This document shows positions 12,194 through 22,403 of a stretch of DNA of 64,000 nt, piece by piece (positions within the stretch are counted from its first letter, which is position 1; the number at the start of each line of letters is the position of its first letter). The translations under genes were made by a program, and so were the position numbers. The stretch lies in contig CM045729.1 of NCBI GenBank assembly GCA_024760905.1, forward strand, positions 42,762,580 to 42,826,579, written 5' to 3'. The notes beneath the pieces are model-generated. The model saw only the letters and a program-made list of their open reading frames with translations, searched no databases and was not told the DNA's origin. The DNA comes from Plotosus lineatus (taxonomy: Eukaryota; Chordata; Actinopteri; Siluriformes; Plotosidae).

Positions 12194-12675
12194 CAGGGTT
12201 CCCTCACTTTCTGCGGTTAATTGGGACCAAGACCCCTGCGACTACCGAAATCCGCGAAGTAGGATCATCCCCAACCACCCCGCCCCCGACTGATGTATAC
12301 ATACATGTATATGTGAATATGACATCAATAAACACATATTAAATGCTATAAATGCTTATAATAACAATTAAACATTAAAACATAATGCATGAGATGTAAA
12401 TAAAATATAAATACACACACATGCAGATGTGCGTGTACGCACTCAGATGCGCACCTCACAAAAATGTAACTAGTTTTGATGGGAGGTTTTGGGTTGTTTT
12501 TTGTTTTGTGTTTGTTTAGGGTTTGTTTTTTGTTTCATTTTTTTCATAATTGGCCTTGTTTTGTGGCATTTTCCTTAACCTTTTCCCCTATTCTTCCTTA
12601 ATTTCCTTATTTTTTTAAAAAATGCGATGTTCTGAAGCCGCATGAAATGAAGTGTGAAGTAGCGAGGGATCCCTG
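12194..12675. mobile_element. Non-autonomous DNA transposon (MITE-like)
   Basis: Imperfect terminal inverted repeats: 'cagggttccctcactttctg' on the left, and a right end whose complement begins 'cagggatccctcgctacttc'. The 482-bp interior is AT-rich without coding potential. Class uncertain. Confidence 0.55.
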
Positions 12676-13330
12676 CACCTCCATTTTTGAGAGTGAACGA
12701 CTAGGGAACTATAAGCCATGATGAAAACTTGTGTTGATCAAGTACTGATGTATCAGCCCCAGTTTTCTTTGAAAAACTTGAAAGATATAAGCTGTGGAAT
12801 CTGTACTTGAGTTCTGCAAAGCATTGCATATAGTATGTGCTTTAAAACCATTTTGGTCCTGTAGTCATGTGCATGTTGTACCATCCTATCAATGAATCAG
12901 AAAATATGTCAAATCCAATTCAAAACCAGTGCAGCATCTCAGGTCAGTATCACCCCTCCATATTGAAATAGTACATCCCAAGTGCCTGGCCTTTGTTCTT
13001 GGTTTGGACAATACTACACAAATATCATGTTGTGGTAGCTACAATCATTTCTGTGATGTATGGTATATATCATTTTATATATATATACATATAGGATTTC
13101 TGCTTGCACTGTTGCCTTAATCAATTAAAGAGGTCCAAAAAAAAGGCCTGTTGGAAGCAGTGTAGGTTTGGTATCATACAGCAATACTGTAATCTTATAT
13201 AATAAGATGAACAATGGAATAAGTACATAGCTTGGTATTTTTATGACTGACATCAATTTAGCCTTTAATATATCTTTAGTTTATAAGAACAGCCACATTA
13301 TCCCAGGCATCATCAGCAATTCTCCGACCA
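12676..13330. other. No gene recognised
   Basis: No recognisable gene. A short TA run lies near 13076-13093. Confidence 0.4.
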
Positions 13331-13399
13331 TGCTTCACTTGCCTTCCTCCCCTCACGCATTTTGTACACTGCTTAACACACACACGTTCTTTAAACCCA

Positions 13400-13850
13400 C
13401 CCGTCTTCAGAGCTACAGTACATCACAAAGCAGTCAGCTGGTGCTGGAGCGCAGAACTCCAACGCAACGCAGCTGTCATTTCTGCAGAAGGACGCCGCTC
13501 TTTAAGGAGGCGGTGCATCTTCGAAGCATGATATGCAATGAAGAGCAGGGTGAACACCAGTCCCCGGGAGCGTGGGAGAGCCGTATGAGCTGAGCTCGCC
13601 TACCTGCATGTGTGCGTTTGGGCAGTGGTCTCGGCTGAAAGGGTGTGTAGACGCGTGGTCAGAGAGCGCAGCGCTCCCGAAGCTCCATGCTGCTGACGAT
13701 CAAGACACTCTCCACTCTTTCAGACGCCTCCCCACCCGCCTGCTGCCGTCTACAGGCTTGAGAATGACGTCTGAAGGTCACGTGATGCGCAGCCTCGTCA
13801 TCTTCTCCTAGCATCAGAAGTAGTCGGACGGTATGGAATGAATTAAAACT
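13400..13850. promoter_or_regulatory. CpG-rich island-like region
   Basis: About 450 bp with much higher GC and many more CpG dinucleotides than the surroundings (for example 'gacgccgctc', 'agacgcgtgg', 'gcgcagcgctcccg'). It contains an E-box/USF-like 'ggtcacgtgatgcgc' near 13774 and a CRE-like 'tgacgtc' near 13764. It matches no repeat family seen in the window. Such clusters usually mark promoters or first exons in vertebrates. I could not support a start site, direction or exon. Confidence 0.4.
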
Positions 13851-14133
13851 CGAAATCCTGAGTGTAAAAAAAAAAAAAAATCTTGAGATGTTGACAGTCG
13901 TGGCTGATGTCCAGGATGGTTAGGTGTCGGATATATCTTTATTTCTTACTCTCTCGGGTAAATAGAAAGAAAGTAAAGGAAGAAAACGAAAGTAAACAGC
14001 CCTCTGTAAGGTATCTTAAAATGTACTACAGGGAAACATAATAAAAACAAAATTGAATGAGATTTTTGTCATTTATTTGTCATTTATTCATTCAAAGGCA
14101 TGACCATGACAAACAACAAACAAAGGGGCCCTG

Positions 14134-14281
<148 letters not shown>

Positions 14282-14295
14282 CATATATATATAGA

Positions 14296-14417
14296 CCCAA
14301 CCTTATGATCAGCGATCCTGTGCCCTAACCACTAGACCACCACTGCCCCAATATATATATATTGGGGCAGTGGTGGTCTAGTGGTTAGGGCACAGGATCG
14401 CTGATCATAAGGTTGGG
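14296..14417. repeat. Perfect 122-bp palindrome made of SINE-A heads
   Basis: The first 50-odd bases of SINE-A (head with A-box) occur twice, head to head, around a 12-bp TA centre at 14351-14362. By eye both 61-bp arms match perfectly. It could be a foldback formed during insertion or repair, or a collapse artefact at a TA repeat. Confidence 0.92.
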
Positions 14418-14690
14418 GGTTCGAGTCCCCACAAGGTTGTCACTGTCCCCCCCAGTGCAGCTAACTGGGTTATCAAAGGTGGGCCATGTCTCTCACTGTC
14501 TATGGTGAGAGGCATGTAAAAGAACCATTTCTGACTTTTGTAAAGAGTAGCTGCAAAGCCGTCAACGTGCTTCTGTCCCTTACTAAAGGGTTGTGACAGG
14601 AAGGGCATCCGACGTAAAAAACCCATGCCAAATCAGATGATTCGCTGTGGCGACTTCCGAGAACAGGAAAAAGCTGATAAGAAAAGAAGA

Positions 14691-14693
<3 letters not shown>
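14357..14693 (+). mobile_element. SINE-A with LINE-like tail (type 1)
   Basis: Full SINE-A. The head has A-box 'tggtctagtgg' and B-box 'gggttcgagtccc', followed by the body. Its tail contains 'caggaagggcatccgac' and 'tgccaaatca' (matching the RTE-type LINE 5' UTR) joined to 'gatgattcgctgtggcgac' (matching the LINE 3' end), ending 'aagaaaagaagaag'. TA repeats flank it on both sides. Confidence 0.92.

Positions 14694-14726
<33 letters not shown>
14694..14726. repeat. (TA)n microsatellite
   Basis: Short TA repeat directly after the SINE (gaa)n tail. Confidence 0.95.
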
Positions 14727-14729
<3 letters not shown>

Positions 14730-14731
<2 letters not shown>

Positions 14732-15933
14732 CACGAAATTAATCCGTTCCAACCCCCTCCCAATCTCATATATCCTAAAGCAAGCATGTATTTTTTACAT
14801 AATATATTTAATATAAACATGTAACATAAACATTTTACAACAATAGGACATGTACAGTAACATTTATAATACTGTAATTAACAATAAATAATAATAAAAC
14901 AAGAATAAACAATAAGTCAATAAACAGTACGGTAAGTGCATCTGAACTTAAGAATAGCACTTACAGTATTTTTTTTTTTAGTTTTTATTTATTTAATTTT
15001 TTGGATTTTTTAAATTGTTTTATTTCACGTCACTAATTTTGATCACTTGTCTTCTGCTTGTTGGCCGCACTTCCATCGTTGTGGATCTCTTTCGAATTGA
15101 TCCACGATAGGAGAAGCCTCTCCATCTCATCACCCGATCTTTTCTTAGATAACATAGTAGCCCCCTTTGCTGGTTTAACAATTTTCAACATGGTCTTCTG
15201 TTTGAGATATTGCACAGATGGTCAATGCATTCTTCCCATACACCTTACACAGATCGGCCATGCGGACTCCTTTTTCATGTTTATATATGATTCCAAGCTT
15301 CATTTCAAGAGAATTCAATTTTCTCCTCTTGAATACATCAGCCACCTTCTTACGACCCATCTTAGAAACAATAGGATATGCATAATAAAAAAAATCACAA
15401 AATCCGAACCACAGAAAAGAAAAACTTGTGCGCATGCATGCTACTAATGCTGGCACGGAAAGGAGAGTGAAGGAATACACGCAGAAGAATACAAGGCTAA
15501 TTCGTGCGTATGACCCGAGGGAACATGTTTTTTGAACATACTGGTGGACCAGCTATAAGTGTGATTGTGCATCCTCTACAGTAGGTGGCATTGGTGCTCT
15601 CACTGTGTTCCCTATGGTTTAGGGGGAAACACCGAGCAAACAATATGAAGTGCAGTAAACACTATTTGTAGTTGCGCGTGGAGCACTGGGGGGGAGCTAA
15701 AATGTTTTTTTTTCTTCCTGAAGGAGCATCACAGAAAATAATTGAGAAGCACTGCACAAGGCATTCTCGGAAGAATACACGCGGAAGAATACAAGGTTAA
15801 TCAACCCAGGTAAGCCATTTCCCCAGCAGAGCTCGTAAGTCGAAAATTTGGATGGGGCAGATTTTTGGTGGGATCGAAGCTTGTATCATGGAAAATTCGT
15901 TATCAAGGACACTTGCAAGTCGAGACACCACTG
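14730..15933 (-). mobile_element. Tigger/pogo-type DNA transposon remnant
   Basis: On the minus strand it starts with the tip 'cagtggtgtctcgacttgc' beside TA (15934-15935). It ends near 14730 with 'acgaaattaatccgttcc' in inverted form, and the outermost bases of that end seem lost. It contains the N-terminal part of a CENP-B-like transposase (see 15033-15360), while the DDE catalytic part is missing. Confidence 0.75.
15033..15360 (-). pseudogene. Tigger-like transposase N-terminus (CENP-B/psq helix-turn-helix), broken
   Basis: The minus-strand translation begins 'MGRKKVADVFKRRK' followed by 'SLEMKLGIIYKHEKGVRMAD', the psq-type helix-turn-helix that opens Tigger transposases and binds the inverted repeats. 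After about 50 residues a frameshift moves the similarity to another frame: 'IVKPAKGATMLSKKR' then 'EMERLLLSWI', which corresponds to the start of the CENP-B DNA-binding region. It then breaks down. No DDE domain remains, so it cannot be active. The family assignment rests on known TIGD/Tigger proteins. Confidence 0.75.
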
Positions 15934-16008
15934 TATATAAGTATACCGATCTAGATCGTAACTCGAAAAGTGACTGTGTCTGTATATATATAGATATATA
16001 TGTATATA

Positions 16009-16302
16009 CAGTCAGCCCCCAATTTACGAAATTAATTCGTTCCAAAGCCCTCTTCGTATTGCGGGGATCTCGTAAGTAGGGGTTGCATTTTACATGTTAA
16101 ACGTCTAATTCGTTACAAGGCTCGTTTTTGAACTGGATAAACCCCATAAACCCTTTAAAAATGATAAAAGTACACCAATTTTGTATGAAATATGTGTTAA
16201 AAGTAAAAGAAAATTATTTATTAAACCATTTAAACATTTTATTTACAGATTAAACCATTTTATTAACATATTTATTAATTAAACCATTATTAAACATTTT
16301 TT

Positions 16303-16359
<57 letters not shown>

Positions 16360-16388
16360 CTCTCTCTCTCTCGCTCTCTCTCTCTCTC

Positions 16389-16431
<43 letters not shown>

Positions 16432-16604
16432 ATCTCTCTCGCGCACACTGCGGGCCACGCCCGCAAGACGTGGAATTCAAACTCAAGTTTAATTTGATTC
16501 CTTGAGGGATCGGAATTCCAGATGAGCTCAAATGCGCCCACATTTATTAAACATTTACTGAATTAAAACAACTAAAAAAACTAAACTAAAAACTAAAGTG
16601 TTAT

Positions 16605-16659
<55 letters not shown>

Positions 16660-17050
16660 CTTGCCCCGAGCTGCGGGCCACACCCACAAGTTGTGATTTC
16701 AAAGCGCATTCCCTGCTTGACAAACTCAACTTTAATTTGATTCCTTGAGGGATCGGAATTCCAGATGAGCTCAAATGCAACCACATTTATTAAACATTTA
16801 CTGAATTCAAACAACTTAAAAAACTAAAGAGTGAAGCTTCGTTCTGTCTCTATCTGGGAGGCCAGCGGGGTGGGATGTTGAGAGAAAGCCAATGAGAGAG
16901 CAACTCAAGCGTCGTGTGAAATTTTGATTGGCACGTTTGAATCTTGAATTTCTTTTCGTAAGAGGGGGTTGTTTCGTATCTCAGGGACGGAACCGCAGGA
17001 AATATTTTTCATAACCCGGGGATTCCGTACACAGGGGTCTTCGTAAGTTG
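16009..17050. mobile_element. Tigger-like element E1 (tip CAGTC...CCCC)
   Basis: It begins 'cagtcagcccccaatttacg' beside TA and contains the 'cgttccaa ... cgtaagtagggg' terminal block shared with elements at 17059 and 27845. Its right end ('gtcttcgtaagttg') lacks the last bases. CA and TC microsatellites lie inside. A block around 16444-16610 is repeated at 16672-16835 (shared 'cttgagggatcggaattcc' and 'agatgagctcaaatgc'), so it carries an internal duplication. No transposase of useful length is present. Confidence 0.65.
16304..16440. repeat. (CA)n then (TC)n microsatellite inside E1
   Basis: About 53 bp of CA followed by about 84 bp of TC with few interruptions. A second TC run lies at 16608-16653. 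Confidence 0.96.
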
Positions 17051-17058
17051 TATATATA

Positions 17059-17262
17059 CAGTCGGCCCCTACTTACGAAATTAACCCGTTCCAGCGCCTT
17101 CTTCGTAACGTGGGAGTTTCGTAAGTAGGGTAGGGGGCGCATTTTACATGTAATATGCCTGATTCGTTCCAAGGCTTCCAAGACTACCCCATAAACCCTT
17201 TAAAAATGATAAACCATTTTATTAACATATTTATTAATTAAACCATTATTAAACATTTTTAT

Positions 17263-17307
<45 letters not shown>

Positions 17308-18016
17308 ACAGTATGCATTAAATGTGTATTGTATACACATTAAATGTTTATAGTGGCGCTGCGGGCCACAACCACAAGCAGGACGCTGGGAGCATTTTAA
17401 GACGTGGAATTCAAAGCGCATTCCCTGCTTGACAGATCGGAGGTCCAAACTCAACCTTAACTTGATTCCTTGAAGGATCGGAGGTCCAGATGAGCTGCAT
17501 TTTGCTACGCATGCCACGAGCCTGCGTCTTCTTTTCACTTGCACCTGGAATCACTTTCTTGGGGCCCATGATGAATGACAAAAAATAAAGTTGCAATGAG
17601 CACACTCGAAAAACTCATGAAACAACAGTAACTCTGTCTGTTAGGCGTGTTAGAACTCCGTGACGAACAATAGGTTGAAGCCACACGAAAAGCATCATGA
17701 GTATTATGGAGATGCAGCTCTTTCCTAGCCAATGAGAGGGAGCTGCATCTTTGTGATGAACAATGGGTCGAAGGCACACAAAAAGCATCATGGGTATTAT
17801 GGAGATGTAGCTCCCTCCTAGCCAATGGGAGGTCAGCGGGATGGGGTGTTGGGAGATAGCCAGTGGGAGAGCAACTTGTGCATTGTTTGAATTTTTGAGA
17901 TGGCGCATTTCGTAACGTGAATTTTTTTTGTATCCAGAGAGAGAAATTTTAGGTAAATGTGGTTCGTAACTTGGATTTTTCATTTGTTGGGTCTTTCATA
18001 AGGTGAGGTACCACTG
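17059..18016 (-). mobile_element. Tigger-like element E2, both ends present
   Basis: Tip 'cagtcggcccctacttacg' on the left and '...cataaggtgaggtaccactg' on the right, with TA on both sides (17057-17058 and 17017+1000, that is 18017-18018). About 958 bp. It carries a (CA)n tract at 17264-17304. The minus-strand stretch from 17569 starts 'MGPKKVIPGASEKK', resembling the first residues of another Tigger transposase, but the frame runs into unrelated sequence within about 25 residues. It is probably a deletion derivative of an autonomous Tigger. Confidence 0.65.
17660..17833. repeat. Tandem duplication, 93-bp unit, inside E2
   Basis: Two adjacent copies start at 17660 ('gtgacgaacaataggttgaa') and 17753 ('gtgatgaacaatgggtcgaa') and share 'aaagcatcatg' and 'tattatggagatg'. 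By eye they are about 85-90% alike. Confidence 0.85.
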
Positions 18017-18121
18017 TATCTTCTTCACAAGTTGAAACACATTTTTTTGCATTCCCACTGTGTTCAGCCTCTTGACACTTGCCTTCCAGATATTTCCTTC
18101 TATGCTCTTGTGCTTTTCTTG

Positions 18122-18478
18122 GGACAGTGGTGGTCTAGTGGTATAGGGCGCTGGATCACTGATCCTAAGGTTGGAGGTTCGAGTCCCAACTCTCCACAAG
18201 ATTGTCACTGCCCCCCCATCCAATGCAGCTAACTGGGTTATCAAAGGCGAGCCATGTCTCTCACTGTCTATGGTGAAAGGCATATAAAAGAACCATTGCT
18301 GACCTTCATAAAGAGTAGCTGCAAAGCTGTCAGCATGTTTCTGTCACTTGCTATAGGGTTGTGTCAGGAAGGGCATCTGACATAAAAATCTATGCCAAAT
18401 CAAACGTGCGACTCATTCGCTGTGGTGACCCCTGATAAAGGGAAAAAGCCGAAAGGAAATCTCTCTATCTCTCCCTCC
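18122..18478 (+). mobile_element. SINE-A (type 1 tail) inserted in the second LINE
   Basis: Complete head ('tggtctagtgg', 'ggttcgagtccc'), body and LINE-like tail ('caggaagggcatctgac', 'gaaaaagccgaaagg'), ending in a short TC-rich tail. Target duplication 'tgtgcttttcttg' (18109-18121) and 'tgtgctttgcttg' (18479-18491), one mismatch. Confidence 0.9.
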
Positions 18479-18758
18479 TGTGCTTTGCTTGTGAATTCTC
18501 TGTCGAGATGTCTCCATTCTTCAAGGTTCTTTTTGCTTTTGGCCTGCCTCCGCTTGCCTGCACTCTCCATGGTTTCAGCTGAGATCCATTGTTTTGTGTA
18601 CTTTTTAGCCCTTGGTATATGGTTTTGAGCTTTTTTCATGGTATCCTTCATCTATTCCCAAAACTCATTAGGCATGCTCTCCTCTTCAGACCATTGGAGG
18701 AGGGATGGCAAACTTGTTTCTTACCTCAACTGTGAACTTGTCAGGGACATGTGATAAG

Positions 18759-19643
18759 TCATACTGTACATGCGGCTGCACATTTTTTTTGTTGCTCCGC
18801 AGTCTGCCCCAGGTCATGTCTTGACATTCTGTAAACTTGATATCCATCATCTTTTTTATTATGATGTCCATGTGGACAATCGGCGTAGGTGATGCTGGAA
18901 TATGGTGTTCCTGACATGTCATTGGTGTCGTTTTCTATACAAAATTCTGCCATCCGCTCTCCCCTCTCAGTCTGTTCACCCAAGCCAAATCTTCCGATAT
19001 TTTCATTTGAATGCATGCTTGTTCCAATTTTAGCGTTCCAATCTCCCATCAGGATAGTGATGTCTTTTGAAGGTATACTATCCATGGTGTGTTGTAATTC
19101 ATCATAGAATGACTTCACCTCTTCTTCATCTGCATCTGTGGTTGGGGCAGACACCTGGACATATGTGATGTTCTTTGGGTGTCCACAAAGCCTTAGTGTC
19201 ATGATTCTATCACTAATGGGATAACATCCTAATACTGTTTTGGCTGTCTGTTTTTCCAAGATGAACCCAACACCACTGCTTCTTCGGCCACGGTCTTTGC
19301 CAGAGAAGTAAACTGAGTTACCAGAATCTGTTGTGACTCTTCCTTGGTTGAGAATCCAGTGTTCAGTGATACCAAGAACCTTGACACAGCATCTGTCCAT
19401 TCCTCTGTTAATTACTTGTAATTTTTCTGCCGTGAGGCCTCTAAAATTCCATGTGCCACAGATGTTGGTGTGCCTTAGAGGTGTGCTGCTCCTATCCAAC
19501 TCAGGAACATCAGGTGCCCGGTTTCCCGATTTAGGGTTTGACCATGTACCGTCATTTCTGCCACAATTTTCCTGGGCATCATCCCTCACTCTCCCAGTGG
19601 CAGTTCTAGTGTCTTCGGGCCTAGGAGGCTCATCTTCTGACAC
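18759..19643 (-). pseudogene. AP-type endonuclease of the second LINE family
   Basis: An open frame of 294 residues on the minus strand. After about 60 residues of charged leader it has the endonuclease/exonuclease/phosphatase fold motifs: 'CGTWNFRGLTAEKL' (about residues 62-75), 'KVLGITEHWI' with the metal-binding Glu region, 'GVGFILEK', 'ITYVQVSAPTTDADEEE', and 'ILMGDWNAKIG' with the catalytic Asp-Asn pair (about residue 198). The C-terminal 'SxxDH'-type motif is not preserved and the frame runs into unrelated sequence. The enzyme would nick target DNA for reverse transcription. The element is dead because its reverse transcriptase is missing. Confidence 0.8.
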
Positions 19644-20006
19644 TATATCTACAACTATATACCAGTCCTTCTCAAAAAATTAGCATATTGTGATAAAGTT
19701 CATTATTTTCTGTAATGTACTGATAAAAATTAAACTTTCATATATTTTAGATTCATTGCACACCAACTGAAATATTTCAGGTCTTTTATTGTTTTAACAC
19801 TGATGATTTTGGCATACAGCTCATGAAAACCCAAAATTTCTATCTCAAAAAATTAGCATATTTTATCCGACCAATACAAAAAAAGTGTTTTGAAAACAAA
19901 AAAAGTCAACCGTCAAATAATTATGTTCAGTTATGCACTCAATACTTGGTCGGGAATCCTTTTGCAGAAATGACTGCTTCAATGCGGCGTGGCATGGAGG
20001 CAATGT

Positions 20007-20345
20007 AATTAGAAGTACTCATTCATTCATTTTCTGACCCGCTTAATCCAAATTAGGGTCGCGGGGAGGCAGGAATCCATCTCAGCTGACTGGGCAAGGG
20101 CAGAGTACACCCTGCACAGCTGCCAGGCCAGTGCAGGGCAGAAACACTCAGCTATGCTGCCTACTTTTGACGAAAGTCAGCAATGGTTCTTTTACATGCC
20201 TGACAACCTGTAGACAGTGGGGCTTTGAACCCCCAACCTTTGAACCCCCAGTCTTGGGATCAGTGATCCAGCACCTTACTTCCAGTCCACCACTGCCACG
20301 AATTAGAAGTACTTTGTCACATATTCCTCTGATCATATGTAGAGG
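20007..20345 (-). repeat. Repeat D, 3' part, with SINE-A (type 2 tail)
   Basis: Reverse complement of the 10490-10830 region, including the SINE-A copy (about 20020-20300) and both copies of 'agtacttctaatta'. It ends at 'tgtagaggcaaga', directly against the 5' end of the LINE. Confidence 0.85.
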
Positions 20346-22112
20346 CAAGAAAATGCAGTCGTGGGGGGGGGGGGGCACAAACCAGTGTCTCTCCCTCACG
20401 CCGGTCCCAAGCGCGGATAAATGCAGAGGGTTGCGTCAGGAAGGGCATCCAGTGTAAAACAAATGCCAAATAAACTATGCGAATCACAAGAAAGCATGAC
20501 ATACCGGATCGGTCGAGGCTCGGGTTAACAACGACCGCCATCAGTGCCGTCAACCAACAGGGTGCTGATGGAAATTGGACTACTGTTGGTCGAAGACGTC
20601 GAAGAAGGAGAGGCGGGAGGCATGTCCGTTGCCAGAGAGAGAAGAGGAAAGGCATGAGTCTAGGAAAGAAAGTAGGGACTTTGAACGTTGGAACTATGGC
20701 AGGAAAAGGTCGCGAGCTGGCTGAAATGATGCAGAGGAGGAAGGTGGACATACTGTGTGTTCAGGAGACCAGGTGGAAAGGTAACAAGGCTAGAAGCATA
20801 GGAGCAGGGTTTAAGCTGTTTTATCATGGTGTGGATGGGAAGAGAAATGGAGTCAGAGTCATCTTGAAGGAGGAGTTTGTCAGGAATGTTCTAGAAGTGA
20901 AAAGAGTGTCAGACAGAGTGATGAGTCTCAAGTTAGAAATTGAAGATGTGATGGTCAATGTTGTTAGTGCTTATGCCCCACAGACAGGATGTGAGCGAGA
21001 AGAGAAGGAGAGATTCTGGAGTGAGTTAGATGAAGTGATGCAGAGGACCCCCAGAGGTGAAAGGATGGTCATTGGGTCAGACTTCAATGGACATGTTGGT
21101 GCAGGAAACAGAGGGGACGAGGAAGTGATGGGTAGGTTTGGTATCCAGGACAGGAACGCAGTAGGACAGATGTTGGTAGATTTTGCAAAAAGGATGGAAA
21201 TGGCTGTGGTGAATACTTTCTTCCAGAAGAGAGAGGAGCATAGGGTGACTTATAAAAGTGGAGGTAGGAGCACACAGGTAGACTACATCTTGTGCAGGTG
21301 ATGTAATTTAAAGGAAGTCAGTGACTGCAAAGTAGTAGCGGGTGAGAGTGTTGCCAAACAGCATAGGATGGTGGTGTGCAGGATGATGCTGATGGTGAGG
21401 AAGGTGAAGAAGGCAAAGGCAGAGCAGAAGACAAAGTGGTGGAAGTTGAAAAAGGAAGAGTGTCGGGTTGCCTTCAAGGAGGAGTTGAAACAGGCTTTGG
21501 GTAGTCAGGAAGTGCTTCCAGATGACTGGACAACTACAGCTAATGTGATCAGGGAGACAGGTAGGAGAATACTTCGTGTGTCATCTGGAAGGAAAGTAGA
21601 TAAGGAGACTTGGTGGTGGAATGAGGAAGTGCAGGCTGACAGACGAGGTTAAACAAGATTCCCCATGGTGTTTGCAGATGACATTGTGATCTGTAGTGAG
21701 AGCAGAGAACAAGTGCAGGAAAATCTAGAGAGGTGGAGGTATGCCCTGGAAAGGAGGGGAATGAAGATTAGCCTCAGTAAGACAGAATACATGTGCATGA
21801 ATGACAAGGACCAAAGAGGAACGGTGAGATTACAGGGAGCAGAGATAAGAAAGGTGGAGGATTTTAAGTACTTAGGCTCAACAATCCAGAGCAATGGAGA
21901 GTGTGGAAAAGAGGTCAAGAGCGTGTGCAGGCAGGTTGGAATGGTTGGAGAAAAGTGTCCGGTGTGATGTGTGATAGGAGGGTATCGGCAAGAATGAAAG
22001 GAAAAGTGTACAAGACGGTGTTGAGGCCAACGATGTTGTATGGGTTAGAAACAGTGGCCCTGGGGAAAAGACAGGAGGCAGAGCTGGAGGTAGCAGAGAT
22101 GAAAATGTTGAG
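20346..22112 (+). mobile_element. RTE-type LINE copy with 5' end, 1-kb internal deletion, no 3' end
   Basis: It starts with the family 5' UTR ('aaaatgcagtcgtgg', G-run, 'ccagtgtctctccctcacg'). A frame from 20477 encodes the basic leader ('VGRRRRRRRGGR') and the endonuclease ('TLNVGTMAGKGRELAEMM', 'CVQETRWKG', 'GSDFNGHVG') to a stop at 21299-21301, where the codon for an arginine in related copies has become TGA. At about 21633 the sequence jumps from the linker to 'aggctgacagacgaggtt' in the reverse transcriptase, losing about 1 kb with 'cagg' at the junction. It stops at 'atgttgag' against the Tc1 end. Confidence 0.9.
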
Positions 22113-22271
22113 CTGTATGCCAAAATCATCAGTATTAAAACAATAAAAGACCTGAAATATTTCAGTTGGTGTGCAATTTATCTAAAATATATGAAAGTTT
22201 AATTTTTATCAGTACATTACAGAAAATAATGAACTTCATCACAATATGATAATTTTTTGAGAAGGACTAGT

Positions 22272-22403
22272 ATATATGCTATATTACCCAGACAGTATTA
22301 TGAGATATCAGATACAGTGTGCTTTGGTTTACAGAACCATCATGCGTACTGTATATCAGTAACACTACTTTCATTGGTAGGCTCACGGATTATTTCTTGC
22401 CTC
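22272..22403 (+). repeat. Repeat D, 5' part
   Basis: It matches 10363-10495 ('ttacccagacagtattatg', 'actttcattggtaggctca') and stops at 'ttcttgcctctata' where the minus-strand LINE begins. Together with 20007-20345 it makes up one D copy. Confidence 0.8.

Larger units (their letters stand above)
18017..19661 (-). mobile_element. Second LINE family, endonuclease and linker remnant
   Basis: Minus-strand remnant of a non-LTR element related to the RTE/BovB group. It comprises an endonuclease region (19643-18759), a linker with 'WISAETME' and 'EEWRHLDREFTSKAQ' (about 18590-18492), then, beyond an inserted SINE, 'EKHKSIEGNIWKASVKRLN' (about 18120-18060). The reverse transcriptase is missing. The coding continuity across 18109-18491 shows that the SINE there is a later insertion. 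Confidence 0.75.
19662..22270 (-). mobile_element. Tc1-type transposon, only its two ends remain
   Basis: The left end (19662-20006, minus strand) has the outer and inner direct repeats of an IR/DR Tc1 terminus ('ctcaaaaaattagcatat' near 19671 and 19846) and the last codons of the transposase ('MPRRIEAVISAKGFPTKY'). The right end (about 22113-22270) is the matching inverted terminus. The rest has been replaced by parts of repeat D and an RTE-type LINE. It is the same family as the copy at 41795-43136. Confidence 0.82.

Noticed and set aside
13243..13811. Two plus-strand frames (116 and 79 codons) across the CpG-rich region as host protein
   Set aside because: No recognisable domain. Open frames are expected in GC-rich DNA, where stops are rarer.
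14357..14430. tRNA gene candidates at SINE heads (also 46640-46713, 50176-50250, 56036-56110)
   Set aside because: A and B boxes are present, but cloverleaf pairing and anticodon arm are degraded and a SINE body follows at once.
16304..16440. CRISPR-like or satellite array
   Set aside because: These are dinucleotide microsatellites with no spacer structure, and the genome is vertebrate.
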